Positions 29,884-41,156 are shown, counted from the first letter of the stretch. The stretch: DNA of 64,000 bases from Neisseriaceae bacterium (GCA_947446595.1 CANFGS010000004.1:20990-84989); one strand, 5' to 3'. The notes: generated by a model from the letters alone, not told the origin. Program-made: numbers and translations.

Positions 29884-30416
29884 TATTTTTTCTTGGTTAT
29901 CATAATTACAGCTACGCTAATAATCATAAAAATTATACTACAGCCAAAAGTGCCAAATACTTTGAATTGTACCCATGCGTATTCAGAAAAATTGAAAGCG
30001 ACAAATAAATTTACGATACCGATAAAGATAAAAAATAAACCCCAGGCAAGATTTAGTTTATTCCATACACTATCAGGCACATCTATTTCTTTACTAAGCA
30101 TTAGTTTGATACCGTTTTTACCCGCAATTTGCCCAACTATTAGTGAAGTACCAATAATCCACATTAATACCGTTGGTTTTAGCATCACAAAAGTTTTATT
30201 ATGTAGAAAAATTGTCAATCCACCAAAAATAGTGATTAGGATTGTACTAATCCAGGTGTTTTTACTAATAAATTTATATTTCATCTTACATGATAAAAGC
30301 TGTATCCAGCTAGCAACAATACAAACGCCTGTTGCTAGGAATAAGTTTTTAGTGAAATAATAAACTGCAAAAAATGCAATTAATGGGAACATTTCAAATA
30401 ATATATTGTTTTGCAT
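29883..30416 (-). CDS. yciB: YciB/IspA-type inner membrane septation protein
   Basis: A 177-residue inner-membrane protein with about five helices. It begins with LFEMFPLIAFFAVYY, the family's typical opening, and has TIFGGLTIFLHNKTFVMLKPT and the W-rich NKLNLAWGLFFIFIGIVNLF later. YciB/IspA proteins affect intracellular division in Shigella and envelope integrity in E. coli. It shares a promoter region with the divergent tpiA. Confidence 0.93.
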   Translation of the reverse strand: MQNNILFEMFPLIAFFAVYYFTKNLFLATGVCIVASWIQLLSCKMKYKFISKNTWISTILITIFGGLTIFLHNKTFVMLKPTVLMWIIGTSLIVGQIAGKNGIKLMLSKEIDVPDSVWNKLNLAWGLFFIFIGIVNLFVAFNFSEYAWVQFKVFGTFGCSIIFMIISVAVIMITKKK

Positions 30417-30449
30417 AATATCCTAAGAATAAGTTTTCAATTAAACAGG

Positions 30450-30458
30450 ATTATAGCA
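30450..30458 (-). promoter_or_regulatory. Extended -10 promoter of yciB-rsmA
   Basis: The minus strand reads TGCTATAAT, 34 bp upstream of the yciB ATG. It lies 9 bp from the divergent tpiA box, so the two promoters overlap. Confidence 0.55.
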
Positions 30459-30467
30459 CAAATAATA

Positions 30468-30476
30468 TGCTAAAAT
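30468..30476 (+). promoter_or_regulatory. Extended -10 promoter of tpiA
   Basis: TGCTAAAAT lies 34 bp upstream of the tpiA ATG, with no clear -35. It may serve the whole tpiA-secG-tRNA-nuo run, because no other strong promoter was found before nuoA. Confidence 0.55.
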
Positions 30477-30509
30477 AACCCACATTAAAATTATCCAAAA
30501 AGATTCAAA

Positions 30510-31247
30510 ATGTCAAAATTAATTATAGCCAACTGGAAGATGAATGGTAGTATAGAACAAATAGAACATGATTTGTCTATTTATGCAAAATCCATTTATA
30601 CAAATAATCCATCCGTAGTGCTAGCACTACCAAATATTTATCTCTATATCGCTTCCCAAATCAAAAATAAATTAGGGGCTAAATTTAGTTTAGCTGCCCA
30701 AGATGTTAGTGAGTTTGCAAATTATGGTGCATATACTGGTGAAGTAAGTGCTACAATGCTAAAAGGATTGGGAACTAAATATCTCATAATTGGACATTCT
30801 GAACGAAGAACATATTTAAATGAAACTGATGATTCTTTACTAAACAAAATAGACAATACTTTAAATGAGAAAATCACCCCTATTTTTTGTATTGGAGAAC
30901 CTAAGGATATTAGAGAAAATGCGAAATACATAGATTTTTTACAGAATCAGCTTGAAATTTTATTAAAGGTAAAGTCTTCATTTGACAATCTAGTAATTGC
31001 CTACGAGCCAATTTGGGCAATCGGTACCGGAGTTGTACCGACTAGTGAACAAATAAGTGAAGTATTAAAATTAATTAAGGCATTTGTGCAAAATTATTTG
31101 CCACATGCTAAAATAACGGTATTGTATGGTGGTAGTGTTTCAGGTGTTAATGCCTCTGAGATATTAAATCTACCAGAAGTTAATGGGGTTTTAGTTGGTG
31201 GTGCATCATTAAAACCAGATAATTTTATCTCAATTTGCACTTATTGA
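30510..31247 (+). CDS. tpiA: Triosephosphate isomerase
   Basis: A 245-residue glycolytic TIM barrel that interconverts DHAP and glyceraldehyde 3-phosphate. ANWKMNGS contains Asn and the active Lys; IIGHSERR holds the catalytic His; AYEPIWAIGTG holds the catalytic Glu and loop 6; YGGSVSG and LVGGASLK bind phosphate. It heads the conserved tpiA-secG-tRNA-Leu-nuo order. Confidence 0.98.
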   Translation: MSKLIIANWKMNGSIEQIEHDLSIYAKSIYTNNPSVVLALPNIYLYIASQIKNKLGAKFSLAAQDVSEFANYGAYTGEVSATMLKGLGTKYLIIGHSERRTYLNETDDSLLNKIDNTLNEKITPIFCIGEPKDIRENAKYIDFLQNQLEILLKVKSSFDNLVIAYEPIWAIGTGVVPTSEQISEVLKLIKAFVQNYLPHAKITVLYGGSVSGVNASEILNLPEVNGVLVGGASLKPDNFISICTY

Positions 31248-31264
31248 TTTTTTAAGTATAAACA

Positions 31265-31633
31265 ATGGAAATTATAAAAACTTTAGTATGGATAGTTCAG
31301 GTTATTTCAGCATTCTCAGTAATAGTTCTTGTGTTGTTACAACACGGTAAAGGTGCTGATGCTGGTGCTACTTTTGGTTCTGGCGGCGGTTCTGGATCCT
31401 TGTTTGGAGCTGGTGGCTCATCCAATTTTTTAAGTCGTACTACAGCTATTTTTGCGGTAGTGTTCTTTGTAACAACTTTTGCATTAGTGCTACTTTACAA
31501 TAACGGTAAAGTTGGAGATGCTGGTGTGATGTCTGGGGTAAATGGTAAGGTAGTATCAAGTGCACCTGCAGCATCTAGTGCTCCAGTAGCTTCTACGCCT
31601 AGCAAAGATACAAAGAATCAGATTCCAGGATAA
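31265..31633 (+). CDS. secG: Protein translocase subunit SecG
   Basis: A 122-residue inner-membrane Sec component. Two helices (residues ~5-25 and ~58-78) flank the conserved [19 protein letters not shown] loop with the FLSRTT segment. The C-terminal ~35 residues are Ala/Ser/Pro-rich and variable. It lies 17 bp after tpiA and 8 bp before tRNA-Leu. Confidence 0.95.
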   Translation: MEIIKTLVWIVQVISAFSVIVLVLLQHGKGADAGATFGSGGGSGSLFGAGGSSNFLSRTTAIFAVVFFVTTFALVLLYNNGKVGDAGVMSGVNGKVVSSAPAASSAPVASTPSKDTKNQIPG

Positions 31634-31641
31634 TTCCTTTA

Positions 31642-31728
31642 GCCGTCATGGTGGAACTGGTAGACACGCCATCTTGAGGGGGTGGTGACCTTAAGGTTGT
31701 GTGGGTTCGAGTCCCACTGACGGCACCA
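31642..31728 (+). tRNA. tRNA-Leu (GAG)
   Basis: An 87-base class II tRNA with encoded CCA. The acceptor stem GCCGTCA pairs with TGACGGC; the anticodon loop TTGAGGG sits between CCATC and GGTGG; a long variable arm precedes the GTTCGAGTC T-loop. Its place between secG and nuoA is shared with betaproteobacteria and some deep gammaproteobacteria. Confidence 0.97.
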
Positions 31729-31754
31729 AGAATTTTTTTAAAGGCAATGCGTAA

Positions 31755-32114
31755 ATGGTATCAAGTCAGTATTTTCCGATAATATTCTTTATAATACTCG
31801 GTCTCATAATGGGCGGACTACTTTTGGTAGCTGGTCGTGCTATCGGAGCTCATCGTCCAGACCCGCAAAAAAACTCCCCATATGAATGTGGCTTTGAAGC
31901 CTTTGAAGATGCACGGATGAAATTTGATGTGCGTTATTACTTAATTGCTATTCTATTTATATTATTTGATCTTGAAATCGCATTTTTGTTTCCTTGGGCT
32001 TTAGTGTTTAAGCACCTTGGGATGTATGGTTTTGTTGTAATGTCAATATTCTTGACGATTTTGATCGCTGGATTTGCATACGTTTGGAAAAAGGGAGCTC
32101 TGGAATGGGAATAG
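31755..32114 (+). CDS. nuoA: NADH-quinone oxidoreductase subunit A
   Basis: A 119-residue membrane subunit of respiratory complex I with three helices. PYECGFEAF with the quinone-channel Cys loop, and [20 protein letters not shown], are diagnostic. It starts 27 bp after tRNA-Leu and overlaps nuoB by 10 bp. The complex oxidises NADH and pumps protons; this is the first gene of a full 14-gene operon. Confidence 0.97.
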   Translation: MVSSQYFPIIFFIILGLIMGGLLLVAGRAIGAHRPDPQKNSPYECGFEAFEDARMKFDVRYYLIAILFILFDLEIAFLFPWALVFKHLGMYGFVVMSIFLTILIAGFAYVWKKGALEWE

Positions 32115-32590
32115 AGGGCGTTCTTAAGGAAGGCTTTGTAACTACAACTGCCGATAAGATGATTAATTGGGCAAGAACTGGCTCATTATGGCCTATGACT
32201 TTTGGTTTGGCTTGTTGTGCTGTTGAGATGATGCACGCTGGTGCTGCGCGTTATGATTTGGATCGTTTTGGTGCTGTATTTCGCCCATCTCCGCGTCAAT
32301 CGGACGTGATGATTGTTGCTGGAACTCTTTGTAACAAGATGGCGCCAGCTCTTCGTAAAGTATATGACCAGATGCCTGAACCTAGATGGGTTATATCTAT
32401 GGGCTCTTGCGCTAATGGTGGTGGTTATTATCATTATTCATATTCTGTTGTTCGTGGTTGTGATCGAATTGTACCTGTTGATATATACGTACCAGGATGT
32501 CCTCCAACTGCTGAAGCGCTAATGTATAGTATCATTCAACTTCAAAATAAGATCAAACGTGATTCAACTATTGCAAGAAAGACGGCATGA
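32105..32590 (+). CDS. nuoB: NADH-quinone oxidoreductase subunit B
   Basis: A 161-residue peripheral subunit carrying cluster N2, the last iron-sulfur centre before quinone. Cluster cysteines are seen in [16 protein letters not shown] and [12 protein letters not shown]. The ATG at 32105 ([11 protein letters not shown]) was preferred to the TTG at 32084, because it gives the usual N terminus and a short overlap with nuoA. Confidence 0.97.
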   Translation: MGIEGVLKEGFVTTTADKMINWARTGSLWPMTFGLACCAVEMMHAGAARYDLDRFGAVFRPSPRQSDVMIVAGTLCNKMAPALRKVYDQMPEPRWVISMGSCANGGGYYHYSYSVVRGCDRIVPVDIYVPGCPPTAEALMYSIIQLQNKIKRDSTIARKTA

Positions 32591-33171
32591 TGCAAGTTTT
32601 AAAACAAGCGGTAGAAAATTTACTTTCTAGTAAAATAATAAGTAGCAATATAGCTTATGGTGAATTAACTATTATCGTTGCACCTAGTGACCTTGAAGAA
32701 GTTATGCTAAAACTTCGCGATGATAAAATAACTCATTTTGAACAGTGTGTTGATTTATGTGGGGTTGACTATTCAACTTATCATAATGACTATGAAGGTA
32801 AGCGTTTTGCTGTAGTATATCATTTGTTATCATATAAGCATAACCGACGTTTAAGAGTAAAAACTTTTGCCGAAAATGATGATTTTCCAGTGGTTAAATC
32901 AATGACTCCGGTATGGGCTGGACTTAACTGGTTTGAACGTGAAGCATTTGATTTCTTCGGTATTATTTTTGAAGGTCATCCTGATTTACGTAGGATATTG
33001 ACAGATTATGGTTTTATTGGGCATCCATTTAGAAAAGATTTTCCAATATCAGGTTATATGGAAATGCGTTATGATGAAGAGCAAAAACGAGTTATTTATC
33101 AACCAGTAACTATTGAGCCGCGTGAAGTTACGCCTCGTATTATTCGTGAGGACAATTATGGCAGAAATTAA
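32587..33171 (+). CDS. nuoC: NADH-quinone oxidoreductase subunit C
   Basis: A 194-residue hydrophilic subunit. The signature [10 protein letters not shown] ([23 protein letters not shown], split here) is near residues 118-140, and [14 protein letters not shown] follows. nuoC is separate from nuoD, unlike the fused gene of E. coli. The start is ATGATG overlapping the nuoB stop; the second ATG (32590) is equally possible. Confidence 0.96.
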   Translation: MMQVLKQAVENLLSSKIISSNIAYGELTIIVAPSDLEEVMLKLRDDKITHFEQCVDLCGVDYSTYHNDYEGKRFAVVYHLLSYKHNRRLRVKTFAENDDFPVVKSMTPVWAGLNWFEREAFDFFGIIFEGHPDLRRILTDYGFIGHPFRKDFPISGYMEMRYDEEQKRVIYQPVTIEPREVTPRIIREDNYGRN

Positions 33172-34411
33172 AAATTACACCCTAAATTTTGGGCCACAGC
33201 ATCCATCAGCCCATGGTGTATTACGTTTAGTATTAGAGCTTGATGGCGAAGTGGTACAAAGAGCTGACCCGCATATCGGCTTACTTCATCGCGGTACCGA
33301 AAAACTAGCTGAAACTAGAACTTTTCTACAAACATTACCGTATCTAGATAGGCTAGATTATGTATCTATGATGTGTAATGAACATGCATACGTTATGGCT
33401 ATTGAAAAAATGCTTGATATTAAGGTGCCAATACGGGCCGAATATATACGGGTTTTGTTTTCTGAAATTACTCGGATTCTAAATCACCTTATGAATATTG
33501 GTGCTCATGCGCTTGACGTTGGTGCAATGGCGGTGTTTTTATACGCATTTCGTGAACGCGAAGATCTTATGGACTGTTATGAAGCTGTATCTGGTGCTCG
33601 TATGCACGCGGCATATCTCAGGCCTGGTGGAGTATATCGTGATCTTCCTGATAGTATGCCTCAATATACCGAATCAAAAGTTAAGACCAAAAAACAATTA
33701 GAGCGAGTGAATGCTAATCGTCAAGGAACGATGTTAGACTTCATAGAAGATTTTGCCAATAAATTTGATGGTAGAGTTGATGAATATGAGACGTTATTGA
33801 CGGACAATCGTATCTGGAAGCAAAGAAATATAAATATCGGTGTTGTAACGGCAGAGCGTGCTCTTAACCTTGGTTTTACTGGGGTTATGTTAAGGGCTTC
33901 AGGTGTGGAATGGGATTTACGCCGTAAGCAACCCTACTCAGTTTATAATGAATTAGATTTTGATATTCCAGTTGGTAAGGCTGGGGATTGTTATGATCGT
34001 TATCTTTGTCGAATAAACGAAATGCGTGAATCTAATAAGATTATCAAGCAATGCGTTAAATGGCTAAAAGCTAATGAAGGACCTGTCATAGTTGAAGATC
34101 ATAAAGTAGCTCCTCCTAGTCGTGAGAAGATGAAATATGGTATGGAAGAGATGATTCATCATTTCAAGCTATTTACTGAAGGTATGCATATTCCTCAAGG
34201 TGAAGTGTACCAAGCGGTTGAACATCCCAAAGGTGAGTTTGGAATTTATTTGATTAGTGATGGTGGTAATAAGCCATATCGTATGAAGATTAAAGCTCCA
34301 GGATTTGCACATTTGGCAAGTTTGGATGAGATGACTCGTGGGCATATGATTTCCGACGTAGTGGCTGTATTAGGAACCCAAGACATTGTATTTGGCGAGG
34401 TAGATAGATAA
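33158..34411 (+). CDS. nuoD: NADH-quinone oxidoreductase subunit D
   Basis: A 417-residue subunit that lines the quinone site with NuoB. It opens [18 protein letters not shown] and has [25 protein letters not shown], and a C terminus with DIVFGEVDR. The ATG at 33158 is preceded by GTGAGGA; the in-frame upstream start at 33113 would overlap nuoC by 59 bp and was rejected. The overlap as assigned is 14 bp. Confidence 0.97.
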   Translation: MAEIKNYTLNFGPQHPSAHGVLRLVLELDGEVVQRADPHIGLLHRGTEKLAETRTFLQTLPYLDRLDYVSMMCNEHAYVMAIEKMLDIKVPIRAEYIRVLFSEITRILNHLMNIGAHALDVGAMAVFLYAFREREDLMDCYEAVSGARMHAAYLRPGGVYRDLPDSMPQYTESKVKTKKQLERVNANRQGTMLDFIEDFANKFDGRVDEYETLLTDNRIWKQRNINIGVVTAERALNLGFTGVMLRASGVEWDLRRKQPYSVYNELDFDIPVGKAGDCYDRYLCRINEMRESNKIIKQCVKWLKANEGPVIVEDHKVAPPSREKMKYGMEEMIHHFKLFTEGMHIPQGEVYQAVEHPKGEFGIYLISDGGNKPYRMKIKAPGFAHLASLDEMTRGHMISDVVAVLGTQDIVFGEVDR

Positions 34412-34884
34412 TGTTATCAACAGAATCTTTAAAGAAAATTGATCGGGAATTAGCTAAATACCCAGAAACTGAACGTAGAAGTGCTTCTATGTCAGCTCTT
34501 AGAATAGCTCAAGAAGAAAAAGGTTGGTTATCTACTGAGATAATCGAATATGTTGCAGATTATTTACGTATTCCTCCAGTGCAGGTACTTGAAGTAGCTA
34601 CTTTTTATGGTATGTATAATACAAAACCAGTTGGTAAATATAAACTAATGATTTGTACCAATCTACCATGTGCATTATCAGGTGGAGTAAATGCAGCTGA
34701 TTATCTTAAGAAAAAACTAGGCATTGGCTTTGGAGAGACAACTACTGATGGTAAATATACCTTAGTTGAGGCTGAATGTATGGGTGCTTGTGGGGACGCT
34801 CCAGTTATTATTGTTAATAACCATAAAATGTGTAGTCATATGACGCCTGAAGCAATTGATAAAAAATTAGCGGAGCTACAATAA
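34411..34884 (+). CDS. nuoE: NADH-quinone oxidoreductase subunit E
   Basis: A 157-residue thioredoxin-like subunit with the [2Fe-2S] cluster N1a. Cluster cysteines appear in CTNLPCAL and [12 protein letters not shown]. The helical N-terminal part with [12 protein letters not shown] is typical. Both junctions (nuoD/E and nuoE/F) are one-base TAATG overlaps. Confidence 0.96.
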   Translation: MLSTESLKKIDRELAKYPETERRSASMSALRIAQEEKGWLSTEIIEYVADYLRIPPVQVLEVATFYGMYNTKPVGKYKLMICTNLPCALSGGVNAADYLKKKLGIGFGETTTDGKYTLVEAECMGACGDAPVIIVNNHKMCSHMTPEAIDKKLAELQ

Positions 34885-36179
34885 TGGCAATTTATCAAAG
34901 TGGTGTTATTTTTGCTGATCTAGATACTAGTATTTCTGATTGCTGGACCTTAGAGAGTTACAAAAAACGTGGTGGCTACAAGGCTCTCACAAAAATATTA
35001 AATAATAAAATCTCTCAAGAAGATGTTATTGCCGAAGTTAAAGGCTCTGGTCTTCGTGGGCGTGGTGGTGCTGGATTTCCTACAGGTCTTAAATGGAGCT
35101 TTATGCCAAGAGCTCTAGCTGGAGATAAATACATAGTTTGTAATAGTGATGAGGGTGAACCTGGAACCTTTAAAGATTTAGATATTATGAAATATAACCC
35201 TCATTCTCTAATTGAGGGTATGATTATTGCGGGTTATGCTATTGGCGCTGCAGTTGGGTATAATTATATCCATGGGGAAATTTTTGAAGTATATGAACGC
35301 TTTGAAGAAGCACTTGATGAAGCAAGAAAAGCTGGATTTTTAGGAAAAAACATCCTAAATACTGGTTTTGATTTTGAATTACATGCTCATCATGGCTATG
35401 GGGCGTATATTTGTGGTGAAGAAACTGCGCTTCTTGATTCACTAGAAGGTAAAAAAGGTCAACCAAGGTTTAAACCGCCTTTCCCTGCAAGTTTCGGACT
35501 TTATGGTCGTCCAACTACAATCAACAATACCGAAACATTAGCTTCAGTGCCATTTATTATCAATGATGGTGGGGCAGCATTTCAAGAAAAAGGTATTCCA
35601 AATGGTGGTGGCACCAAATTATTTTCGATTTCAGGACATGTAACTCGTCCAGGGAATTATGAAGTTCCATTAGGTACTCCGTTTAGTAAGCTTCTTGAAA
35701 TGGCTGGTGGGATGCGTGATGGTAAAAAAATGAAAGCTGTTATCCCTGGTGGTTCTTCAGCTCCAGTATTACCAGCTGATATTATGATGGATTGTAATTT
35801 AGACTATGATTCAATCGCAAAAGCAGGCTCTATGCTTGGTTCGGGTGCTGTTATTGTTATGAACGAAGATGTTTGTATGGTAAAAGCATTAGAGCGTTTG
35901 GCTTATTTTTATCATGAAGAGTCTTGTGGTCAATGTACACCATGTCGTGAAGGTACGGGATGGTTGTATGAAATTATTCACCGTATTGAACATGGTGAAG
36001 GCCGTGATGGCGATTTAGAGTTATTAGACAGTATCGGAAACCAAATGGCAGGACGCACGATTTGCGCTCTTGCGGATGCTGCAGTATTTCCAGTTAGAAG
36101 CTTTACTAAGCATTTTAGAGAAGAGTTTGAGCATCATATCAAACATAAGAAATGCCTTGTAGAACATCGCTGGTGTTAA
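34884..36179 (+). CDS. nuoF: NADH-quinone oxidoreductase subunit F
   Basis: A 431-residue NADH-binding subunit with FMN and cluster N3. The FMN/NADH loop [18 protein letters not shown] starts near residue 57, [12 protein letters not shown] follows, [13 protein letters not shown] is near residue 173, and the [4Fe-4S] site is [15 protein letters not shown]. Length is standard. Translation is coupled to nuoE. Confidence 0.97.
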   Translation: MAIYQSGVIFADLDTSISDCWTLESYKKRGGYKALTKILNNKISQEDVIAEVKGSGLRGRGGAGFPTGLKWSFMPRALAGDKYIVCNSDEGEPGTFKDLDIMKYNPHSLIEGMIIAGYAIGAAVGYNYIHGEIFEVYERFEEALDEARKAGFLGKNILNTGFDFELHAHHGYGAYICGEETALLDSLEGKKGQPRFKPPFPASFGLYGRPTTINNTETLASVPFIINDGGAAFQEKGIPNGGGTKLFSISGHVTRPGNYEVPLGTPFSKLLEMAGGMRDGKKMKAVIPGGSSAPVLPADIMMDCNLDYDSIAKAGSMLGSGAVIVMNEDVCMVKALERLAYFYHEESCGQCTPCREGTGWLYEIIHRIEHGEGRDGDLELLDSIGNQMAGRTICALADAAVFPVRSFTKHFREEFEHHIKHKKCLVEHRWC

Positions 36180-36215
36180 GAGATTATATAAAAAACTTAA
36201 AAGTGAAAGAGTGAT

Positions 36216-38531
36216 ATGGAATTAGAATTAGATGGTAAAAAAGTAGATGCCCTACCTGGCTCTACGATTTTAGAGGTTGCTCTTAAAGAGGGTAAATATA
36301 TACCTCATTTTTGCTACCATAAAAAACTATCAATTGCTGCTAACTGCCGCATGTGTTTAGTAGAAGTAGAAAAAGCTCCTAAGCCATTGCCAGCATGTGC
36401 AACACCAATTACTGAAGGCATGAAGATTCATACTGCCTCAAAAATGGCTATTGAAGCTCAAAATGGCGTAATGGAGTTTTTATTAATTAATCACCCACTT
36501 GATTGCCCAATCTGCGACCAAGGTGGTGAATGTCAATTACAAGATTTAGCCGTTGGTTATGGTCGTTCTGGTACAAGGTTTGAAGAAGAAAAACGCTCAG
36601 TTACCAATAAGGAATTAGGGCCACTAGTAACGACTGAGATGACTCGTTGTATTCATTGCTCACGCTGTGTTAGATTTACTGATGAAATAGCTGGATATCA
36701 AGAACTTGGAATGAGCTATCGCAATAATCATGTAGAAGTAATGCCATTTATTGGTAAAACTATAAATAGTGAATTATCAGGTAATATTATTGATATTTGC
36801 CCTGTTGGAGCTCTTACTAGTAAGCCATTTCGTCACCAATATAGAAGCTGGGAATTATCTCGCCGTAAATCAATAGCACCTCATGATGGTCTAGGTAGTA
36901 ATATAATTGCTCAAGTAGATAAGTACCATAAAGTTGTTCGGGTATTGCCTCTTGAAAATGAAACTGTGAATGAATGCTGGTTATCTGACCGTGATCGCTT
37001 TAGCTATGAAGGTTTATATCATGAAGAGCGTATCACAGAACCAATGATCAAGCAAGATGGTAAGTGGATTAAGGTTGATTGGGAAACTGCGGTTAATTAT
37101 TGTAGTAAATCACTTAAGGGTGTTATTAATGACCATGGAACAGCAGCTGTTGGAGCTCTAGCGAGTCCTAGTTCAACTACTGAAGAACTATTTCTATTAC
37201 AAAAATTAATGCGTGATATTGGTGTAAATAATATTGATTCAAGGTTATCTCAAAGTGATTTTACCTTGGATGGTAAAGAAGCTGGTACCAAATATTTTGG
37301 TAGCAATATGGAAGAACTAACCTCTCCAAAATCAATATTTGTAATTGGTAGCGTACTTCGTGAAGAGCAGCCACTTTTAGCGCATAGAATTAGAACTGCA
37401 GTTAAACACGGCGCTAAACTTAGTTATCTAAATGTAATGAATGAAGATCTGCTATGTAAAGTAGAAAACCAAATAACACGTGACCCACGTGAAATAGCTT
37501 ATTTTCTAGCTCAAGTGCTAAAAGCTATTGGTTGTAATGACTTAGATTTAAGTAATGTTGAAGTAAGCGATGAAGCATCATCTGTTGCAAATAGTCTAAA
37601 AGGTGGTTATATTGTTCTTGGTGAAATAGCCAAATCATTACCAAATTATTCTGAAATACTGGTTTTAGCTAATCATTTGGCTACACATCTAGAAGGTAAA
37701 TTAGGTGTATTATCAGGTCGTAGCAATGAGGTTGGGGCTAGTTTGGTTGGTTTTGTACCAAGACATGGAGCCTTTGGTGAGAGTGTTAAAACTGGACTTA
37801 ATATAACCCAAATGTTCAATTCACCACTTAAGGCTTATGTATTATTAAATACTGAGCTTGAACAAGATGTTTATAATGCTGATTTGGCATTAAAGGCTCT
37901 TAAAAATAGCCAGTCAGTAATAGTAATGTCAGCGTATGTTAATGAAAAAATGAAAGACTATGCTGATGTAATTCTTCCAATTACACCGTTTACTGAAACT
38001 GCTGGTTCTTATGTAAATATGTATGGTACGTGGCAGAAATTTAATGGCGTAACTAAGCCATTGGGGGATGCTAAACCTGCTTGGAAAGTAATTAGAGTTC
38101 TTGCTAATCAATTAGGAGCAAGTGGATTTGATTATAATAATATTGAAGAAGTAAGATCTGAATTAACTAATCTAGACGATACTACAAAATTACTAAGTAA
38201 TGAAGTAACAGCAACTGTTACAATTAATAAACCTATTCTTAATGGCTTGGTACGTTTTGGAATCCAAGGTATTTATAATACTGATAGTATTACTAGACGT
38301 TCGCATTCATTGCAAGAGACTTATCATGCTAAATTACCAGTATTCTCAGTTAACCAAAAATTAGTTGATAAATTAGGGCTGAGTGATAGCGTATATGCCA
38401 CACAAAATGGTACTGATAGTAAATTTAATTTAGCTATAAGTAACGATTTACCAGAAACAGTGGTACTACTAGCAACAACTGCATCAGGTTTTGCTGGTCG
38501 CTATGATTCTATTGAAATTAAAAAAGGATAA
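36216..38531 (+). CDS. nuoG: NADH-quinone oxidoreductase subunit G
   Basis: A 771-residue iron-sulfur subunit. An N-terminal ferredoxin domain holds N1b cysteines (FCYHKKLSIAANCRMCLVEV), then HPLDCPICDQGGECQ for N5, and CIHCSRCVRF with CPVGALTSK for N4. The following segment (SWELSRRKSIAPHDGLGSN) lacks the extra cysteines that bind N7 in E. coli, so this is the N7-less type. A molybdopterin-oxidoreductase-like domain makes up the rest and has no cofactor role in complex I. Confidence 0.96.
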   Translation: MELELDGKKVDALPGSTILEVALKEGKYIPHFCYHKKLSIAANCRMCLVEVEKAPKPLPACATPITEGMKIHTASKMAIEAQNGVMEFLLINHPLDCPICDQGGECQLQDLAVGYGRSGTRFEEEKRSVTNKELGPLVTTEMTRCIHCSRCVRFTDEIAGYQELGMSYRNNHVEVMPFIGKTINSELSGNIIDICPVGALTSKPFRHQYRSWELSRRKSIAPHDGLGSNIIAQVDKYHKVVRVLPLENETVNECWLSDRDRFSYEGLYHEERITEPMIKQDGKWIKVDWETAVNYCSKSLKGVINDHGTAAVGALASPSSTTEELFLLQKLMRDIGVNNIDSRLSQSDFTLDGKEAGTKYFGSNMEELTSPKSIFVIGSVLREEQPLLAHRIRTAVKHGAKLSYLNVMNEDLLCKVENQITRDPREIAYFLAQVLKAIGCNDLDLSNVEVSDEASSVANSLKGGYIVLGEIAKSLPNYSEILVLANHLATHLEGKLGVLSGRSNEVGASLVGFVPRHGAFGESVKTGLNITQMFNSPLKAYVLLNTELEQDVYNADLALKALKNSQSVIVMSAYVNEKMKDYADVILPITPFTETAGSYVNMYGTWQKFNGVTKPLGDAKPAWKVIRVLANQLGASGFDYNNIEEVRSELTNLDDTTKLLSNEVTATVTINKPILNGLVRFGIQGIYNTDSITRRSHSLQETYHAKLPVFSVNQKLVDKLGLSDSVYATQNGTDSKFNLAISNDLPETVVLLATTASGFAGRYDSIEIKKG

Positions 38532-38537
38532 GTAGTC

Positions 38538-39596
38538 ATGAATAGTATAGCACAGACGTTACAGCATTTACTGGGTGATACGCTAGGATGGGCTTTGTGG
38601 AAGTTACTCCTTGTGGTTGCTATAGTAGTTCCGTTAACTATATTTGTTGCGTATGTTACTTTTGCTGAACGAAAAATTTTAGGTTATATGCATGCTAGGC
38701 TTGGAGCTAACCGCGTTGGACCTAAAGGGTTATTACAACCTTTTGCGGATTTATTGAAGTTTGTTTTTAAAGAGTTACTTACTCCAACAAAAACTAGCAC
38801 TGGGGTATTTTACATTGCTCCTTTGATTATACTAGCTTGTGCATTACTAGTTTGGGCGGTAATACCATTTAATGCTACAACTGTATTTGCTAATGTAAAT
38901 GCTAGTCTTTTATTTGTAGTAGCGATTTCATCTCTTGGCATCTACGGAATAATTCTAGCAGGATGGTCTGGTAATTCAAAATACTCATTCTTAGGTGGAG
39001 TTCGAGCTACAGCACAGATGATTTCTTATGAATTAGCTATGGGTTTTGCTCTAGTTGGTGTACTTATGGTTTCAGGAAGTCTTAATCTTGGTGAGATTGT
39101 AAAAGCTCAATCAAGTGGTATGTTAGGCGGTAGTATTTTATCTTGGAACTGGATACCATTATTTCCGTTTTTCTTAGTTTATGTAATATCTGGAGTAGCA
39201 GAGACCAATCGTGCGCCATTTGATGTGTGTGAGGGTGAGTCGGAAATCGTTGCTGGATTTTTTGTAGAATATTCAGGAACTTCATTTGCATTATTTATGC
39301 TTGCTGAATATGTAAATATGATTACTATATCTGCGATGGCCTCTCTAATGTTCTTGGGTGGTTGGCTATCTCCATTTCCAAAATCTTGGGGCTTTGTAGG
39401 CAATGAGAGTTTTGTTTGGTTATTATTAAAAGTTTGTATTTTATTATTTGGTTTTATATGGTATCGTGCTACATTCCCACGTTATCGTTATGACCAAATT
39501 ATGCGTTTGGGTTGGAAGGTATTCTTACCTATTACTTTAATTTGGATTTTTGTACTTGGTGCTTGGATGGTTTCACCTCTAAGTATCTGGAAATAA
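38538..39596 (+). CDS. nuoH: NADH-quinone oxidoreductase subunit H
   Basis: A 352-residue membrane subunit with eight or so helices that forms the quinone chamber with NuoB and NuoD. Conserved [19 protein letters not shown] is near residue 57 and [20 protein letters not shown] near residue 218, with the acidic residues of the E-channel. Spacing to nuoG is 6 bp. Confidence 0.97.
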   Translation: MNSIAQTLQHLLGDTLGWALWKLLLVVAIVVPLTIFVAYVTFAERKILGYMHARLGANRVGPKGLLQPFADLLKFVFKELLTPTKTSTGVFYIAPLIILACALLVWAVIPFNATTVFANVNASLLFVVAISSLGIYGIILAGWSGNSKYSFLGGVRATAQMISYELAMGFALVGVLMVSGSLNLGEIVKAQSSGMLGGSILSWNWIPLFPFFLVYVISGVAETNRAPFDVCEGESEIVAGFFVEYSGTSFALFMLAEYVNMITISAMASLMFLGGWLSPFPKSWGFVGNESFVWLLLKVCILLFGFIWYRATFPRYRYDQIMRLGWKVFLPITLIWIFVLGAWMVSPLSIWK

Positions 39597-39621
39597 TATA
39601 AAACATATTGGATTAACTTAA

Positions 39622-40104
39622 ATGATTAAAAAATTTCTAAAAACATATTTGCTAACTGAGCTATTTAAAGGAATGGGTCTAACTTTCAAGGTATTATTTA
39701 CTCCGAAAGTAACGCTACGTTATCCAGAAGAGAAGACTCCGTTATCTCCTAGATTTAGAGCTCTTCATGCATTACGCCGTTACCCTAATGGTGAGGAACG
39801 TTGTATTGGTTGTAAACTTTGTGAAGCGGTTTGTCCAGCTCTTGCTATTACGATAGATGTACAAGAACGTGAGGACAAAACTCGTCGTACAACGCGTTAT
39901 GATATTGATTTGACTAAATGTATTTTTTGTGGGTTTTGTGAAGAAGCTTGTCCAGTTGATGCTATTGTTGAGACGTCACTTCATGAATATCATGGTGAGA
40001 CAAAAGGTGATTTATTCTATACTAAAGAAATGCTATTAGCAATTGGGGATAAATATGAGCCAATAATAGCTAAAAACAGAGAACTTGATCGTAAATATCG
40101 GTAA
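39622..40104 (+). CDS. nuoI: NADH-quinone oxidoreductase subunit I
   Basis: A 160-residue ferredoxin-like subunit with clusters N6a and N6b. The two motifs are [12 protein letters not shown] near residue 66 and [16 protein letters not shown] near residue 106. It links NuoG to NuoB in the electron path. The N terminus is amphipathic. Confidence 0.97.
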   Translation: MIKKFLKTYLLTELFKGMGLTFKVLFTPKVTLRYPEEKTPLSPRFRALHALRRYPNGEERCIGCKLCEAVCPALAITIDVQEREDKTRRTTRYDIDLTKCIFCGFCEEACPVDAIVETSLHEYHGETKGDLFYTKEMLLAIGDKYEPIIAKNRELDRKYR

Positions 40105-40117
40105 TAGTGGGGGTATA

Positions 40118-40747
40118 ATGGTAACTAGTGTATTTTTTTATTTATTTGCGACGATTTTGATATTGTCAGCATTACGAGTGATTACAGCAAAAAACCCAGT
40201 ACATGCGGTATTGTTTTTGGTATTAACTTTTGTAACTAGTAGTTGCTTATGGTTAATGTTAAATGTAGAATTCTTAGCACTATCATTGATTTTAGTATAT
40301 GTTGGTGCGGTAATGGTGTTGTTCTTATTTGTAGTAATGATGCTTGATATTGATACTGAGACTATTAGAAATGGATTTTGGAAGAATTTTCCTTTGGCGC
40401 TATTATTAGGCTTAGTTATCTTAACTGAAATGGTAATAGTATTGGTTACGAAACCAATAGTTATTACAGGTAGTGCGCCTCCAGTTTATCCTAGTGTAAG
40501 TAATGGTATACAGTTAGGTTGGTTAATGTATACTGAGTATTCTTACCCTGTAGAATTAGCATCAATGGTTTTATTGCTTGGTCTAGTTGTTGCGGTAGCG
40601 CTAACGCTTCGTAAGACAAACAAAAACGGAAAATATCAAAATATTTCTCAGCAAGTAAATACAGAATCAAAAGGTCGTGTAAAAATGGTAAAAATGAAAC
40701 CAGTAATTGCTAAGAGCATGGTTGTAGAAGAAGGAGATAGCAAATGA
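40118..40747 (+). CDS. nuoJ: NADH-quinone oxidoreductase subunit J
   Basis: A 209-residue membrane subunit with five helices. The motif [20 protein letters not shown] and [20 protein letters not shown] with the pi-bulge helix are diagnostic. The ATG at 40118 follows a purine-rich GTGGGGG and gives the usual start; the upstream TTG (40085) inside nuoI was rejected. The Lys-rich tail after residue 175 is variable. It overlaps nuoK by 4 bp (ATGA). Confidence 0.95.
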   Translation: MVTSVFFYLFATILILSALRVITAKNPVHAVLFLVLTFVTSSCLWLMLNVEFLALSLILVYVGAVMVLFLFVVMMLDIDTETIRNGFWKNFPLALLLGLVILTEMVIVLVTKPIVITGSAPPVYPSVSNGIQLGWLMYTEYSYPVELASMVLLLGLVVAVALTLRKTNKNGKYQNISQQVNTESKGRVKMVKMKPVIAKSMVVEEGDSK

Positions 40748-41049
40748 TAGGTATAAACCATTATTTAATATTGTCTGCAGTATTATTTGCTCTTTCGGTT
40801 ATGGGAATATTTCTAAATCGTAAAAATATTATTGTTGTATTAATGTCTATCGAATTAATGCTTCTAGCGGTTAATTTTAATTTTATTACTTTCTCAAGTT
40901 TTTTACATAACTTGGCGGGGCAGATTTTTGTGTTCTTTACTTTGACAGTTGCTGCTGCTGAGGCTGCAATTGGTTTGGCGATTTTGATTGTGTTGTTTAG
41001 AAATTTACGCTCGATTAATGTGCAGGATATGGATAGCCTTAAAGGCTAA
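40744..41049 (+). CDS. nuoK: NADH-quinone oxidoreductase subunit K
   Basis: A 101-residue MrpC-like membrane subunit with three helices. It carries [14 protein letters not shown] with the conserved Glu, and [18 protein letters not shown] with a second essential Glu. The next nuo gene, nuoL, is 338 bp away because of a repeat insertion, whereas all other nuo junctions are tight. Confidence 0.96.
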   Translation: MIGINHYLILSAVLFALSVMGIFLNRKNIIVVLMSIELMLLAVNFNFITFSSFLHNLAGQIFVFFTLTVAAAEAAIGLAILIVLFRNLRSINVQDMDSLKG

Positions 41050-41103
41050 AACTACCCTGGCAGTTTGGGGTTATACGATTAACCGTCATCGAAGCAGCTA
41101 ATC

Positions 41104-41133
41104 CGTCATCCCAGCGGAGGCTGGGATCCATGC
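41104..41133. repeat. Dispersed palindromic repeat, best-preserved copy
   Basis: A perfect hairpin ATCCCAGC-GGAG-GCTGGGAT (41108-41127), preceded by CGTC and followed by CCATGC. This is the cleanest form of the element in the window and resembles neisserial dRS3-type repeats in design. It lies in the nuoK-nuoL gap. Confidence 0.8.
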
Positions 41134-41156
41134 ACTTGCCCTAAAAGTGTGAATTA

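Noticed and set aside
29818..30360. 180-codon plus-strand ORF across rsmA and yciB
   Set aside because: It is antisense to yciB, whose family is clear, and the apparent hydrophobic stretches mirror membrane helices on the other strand.
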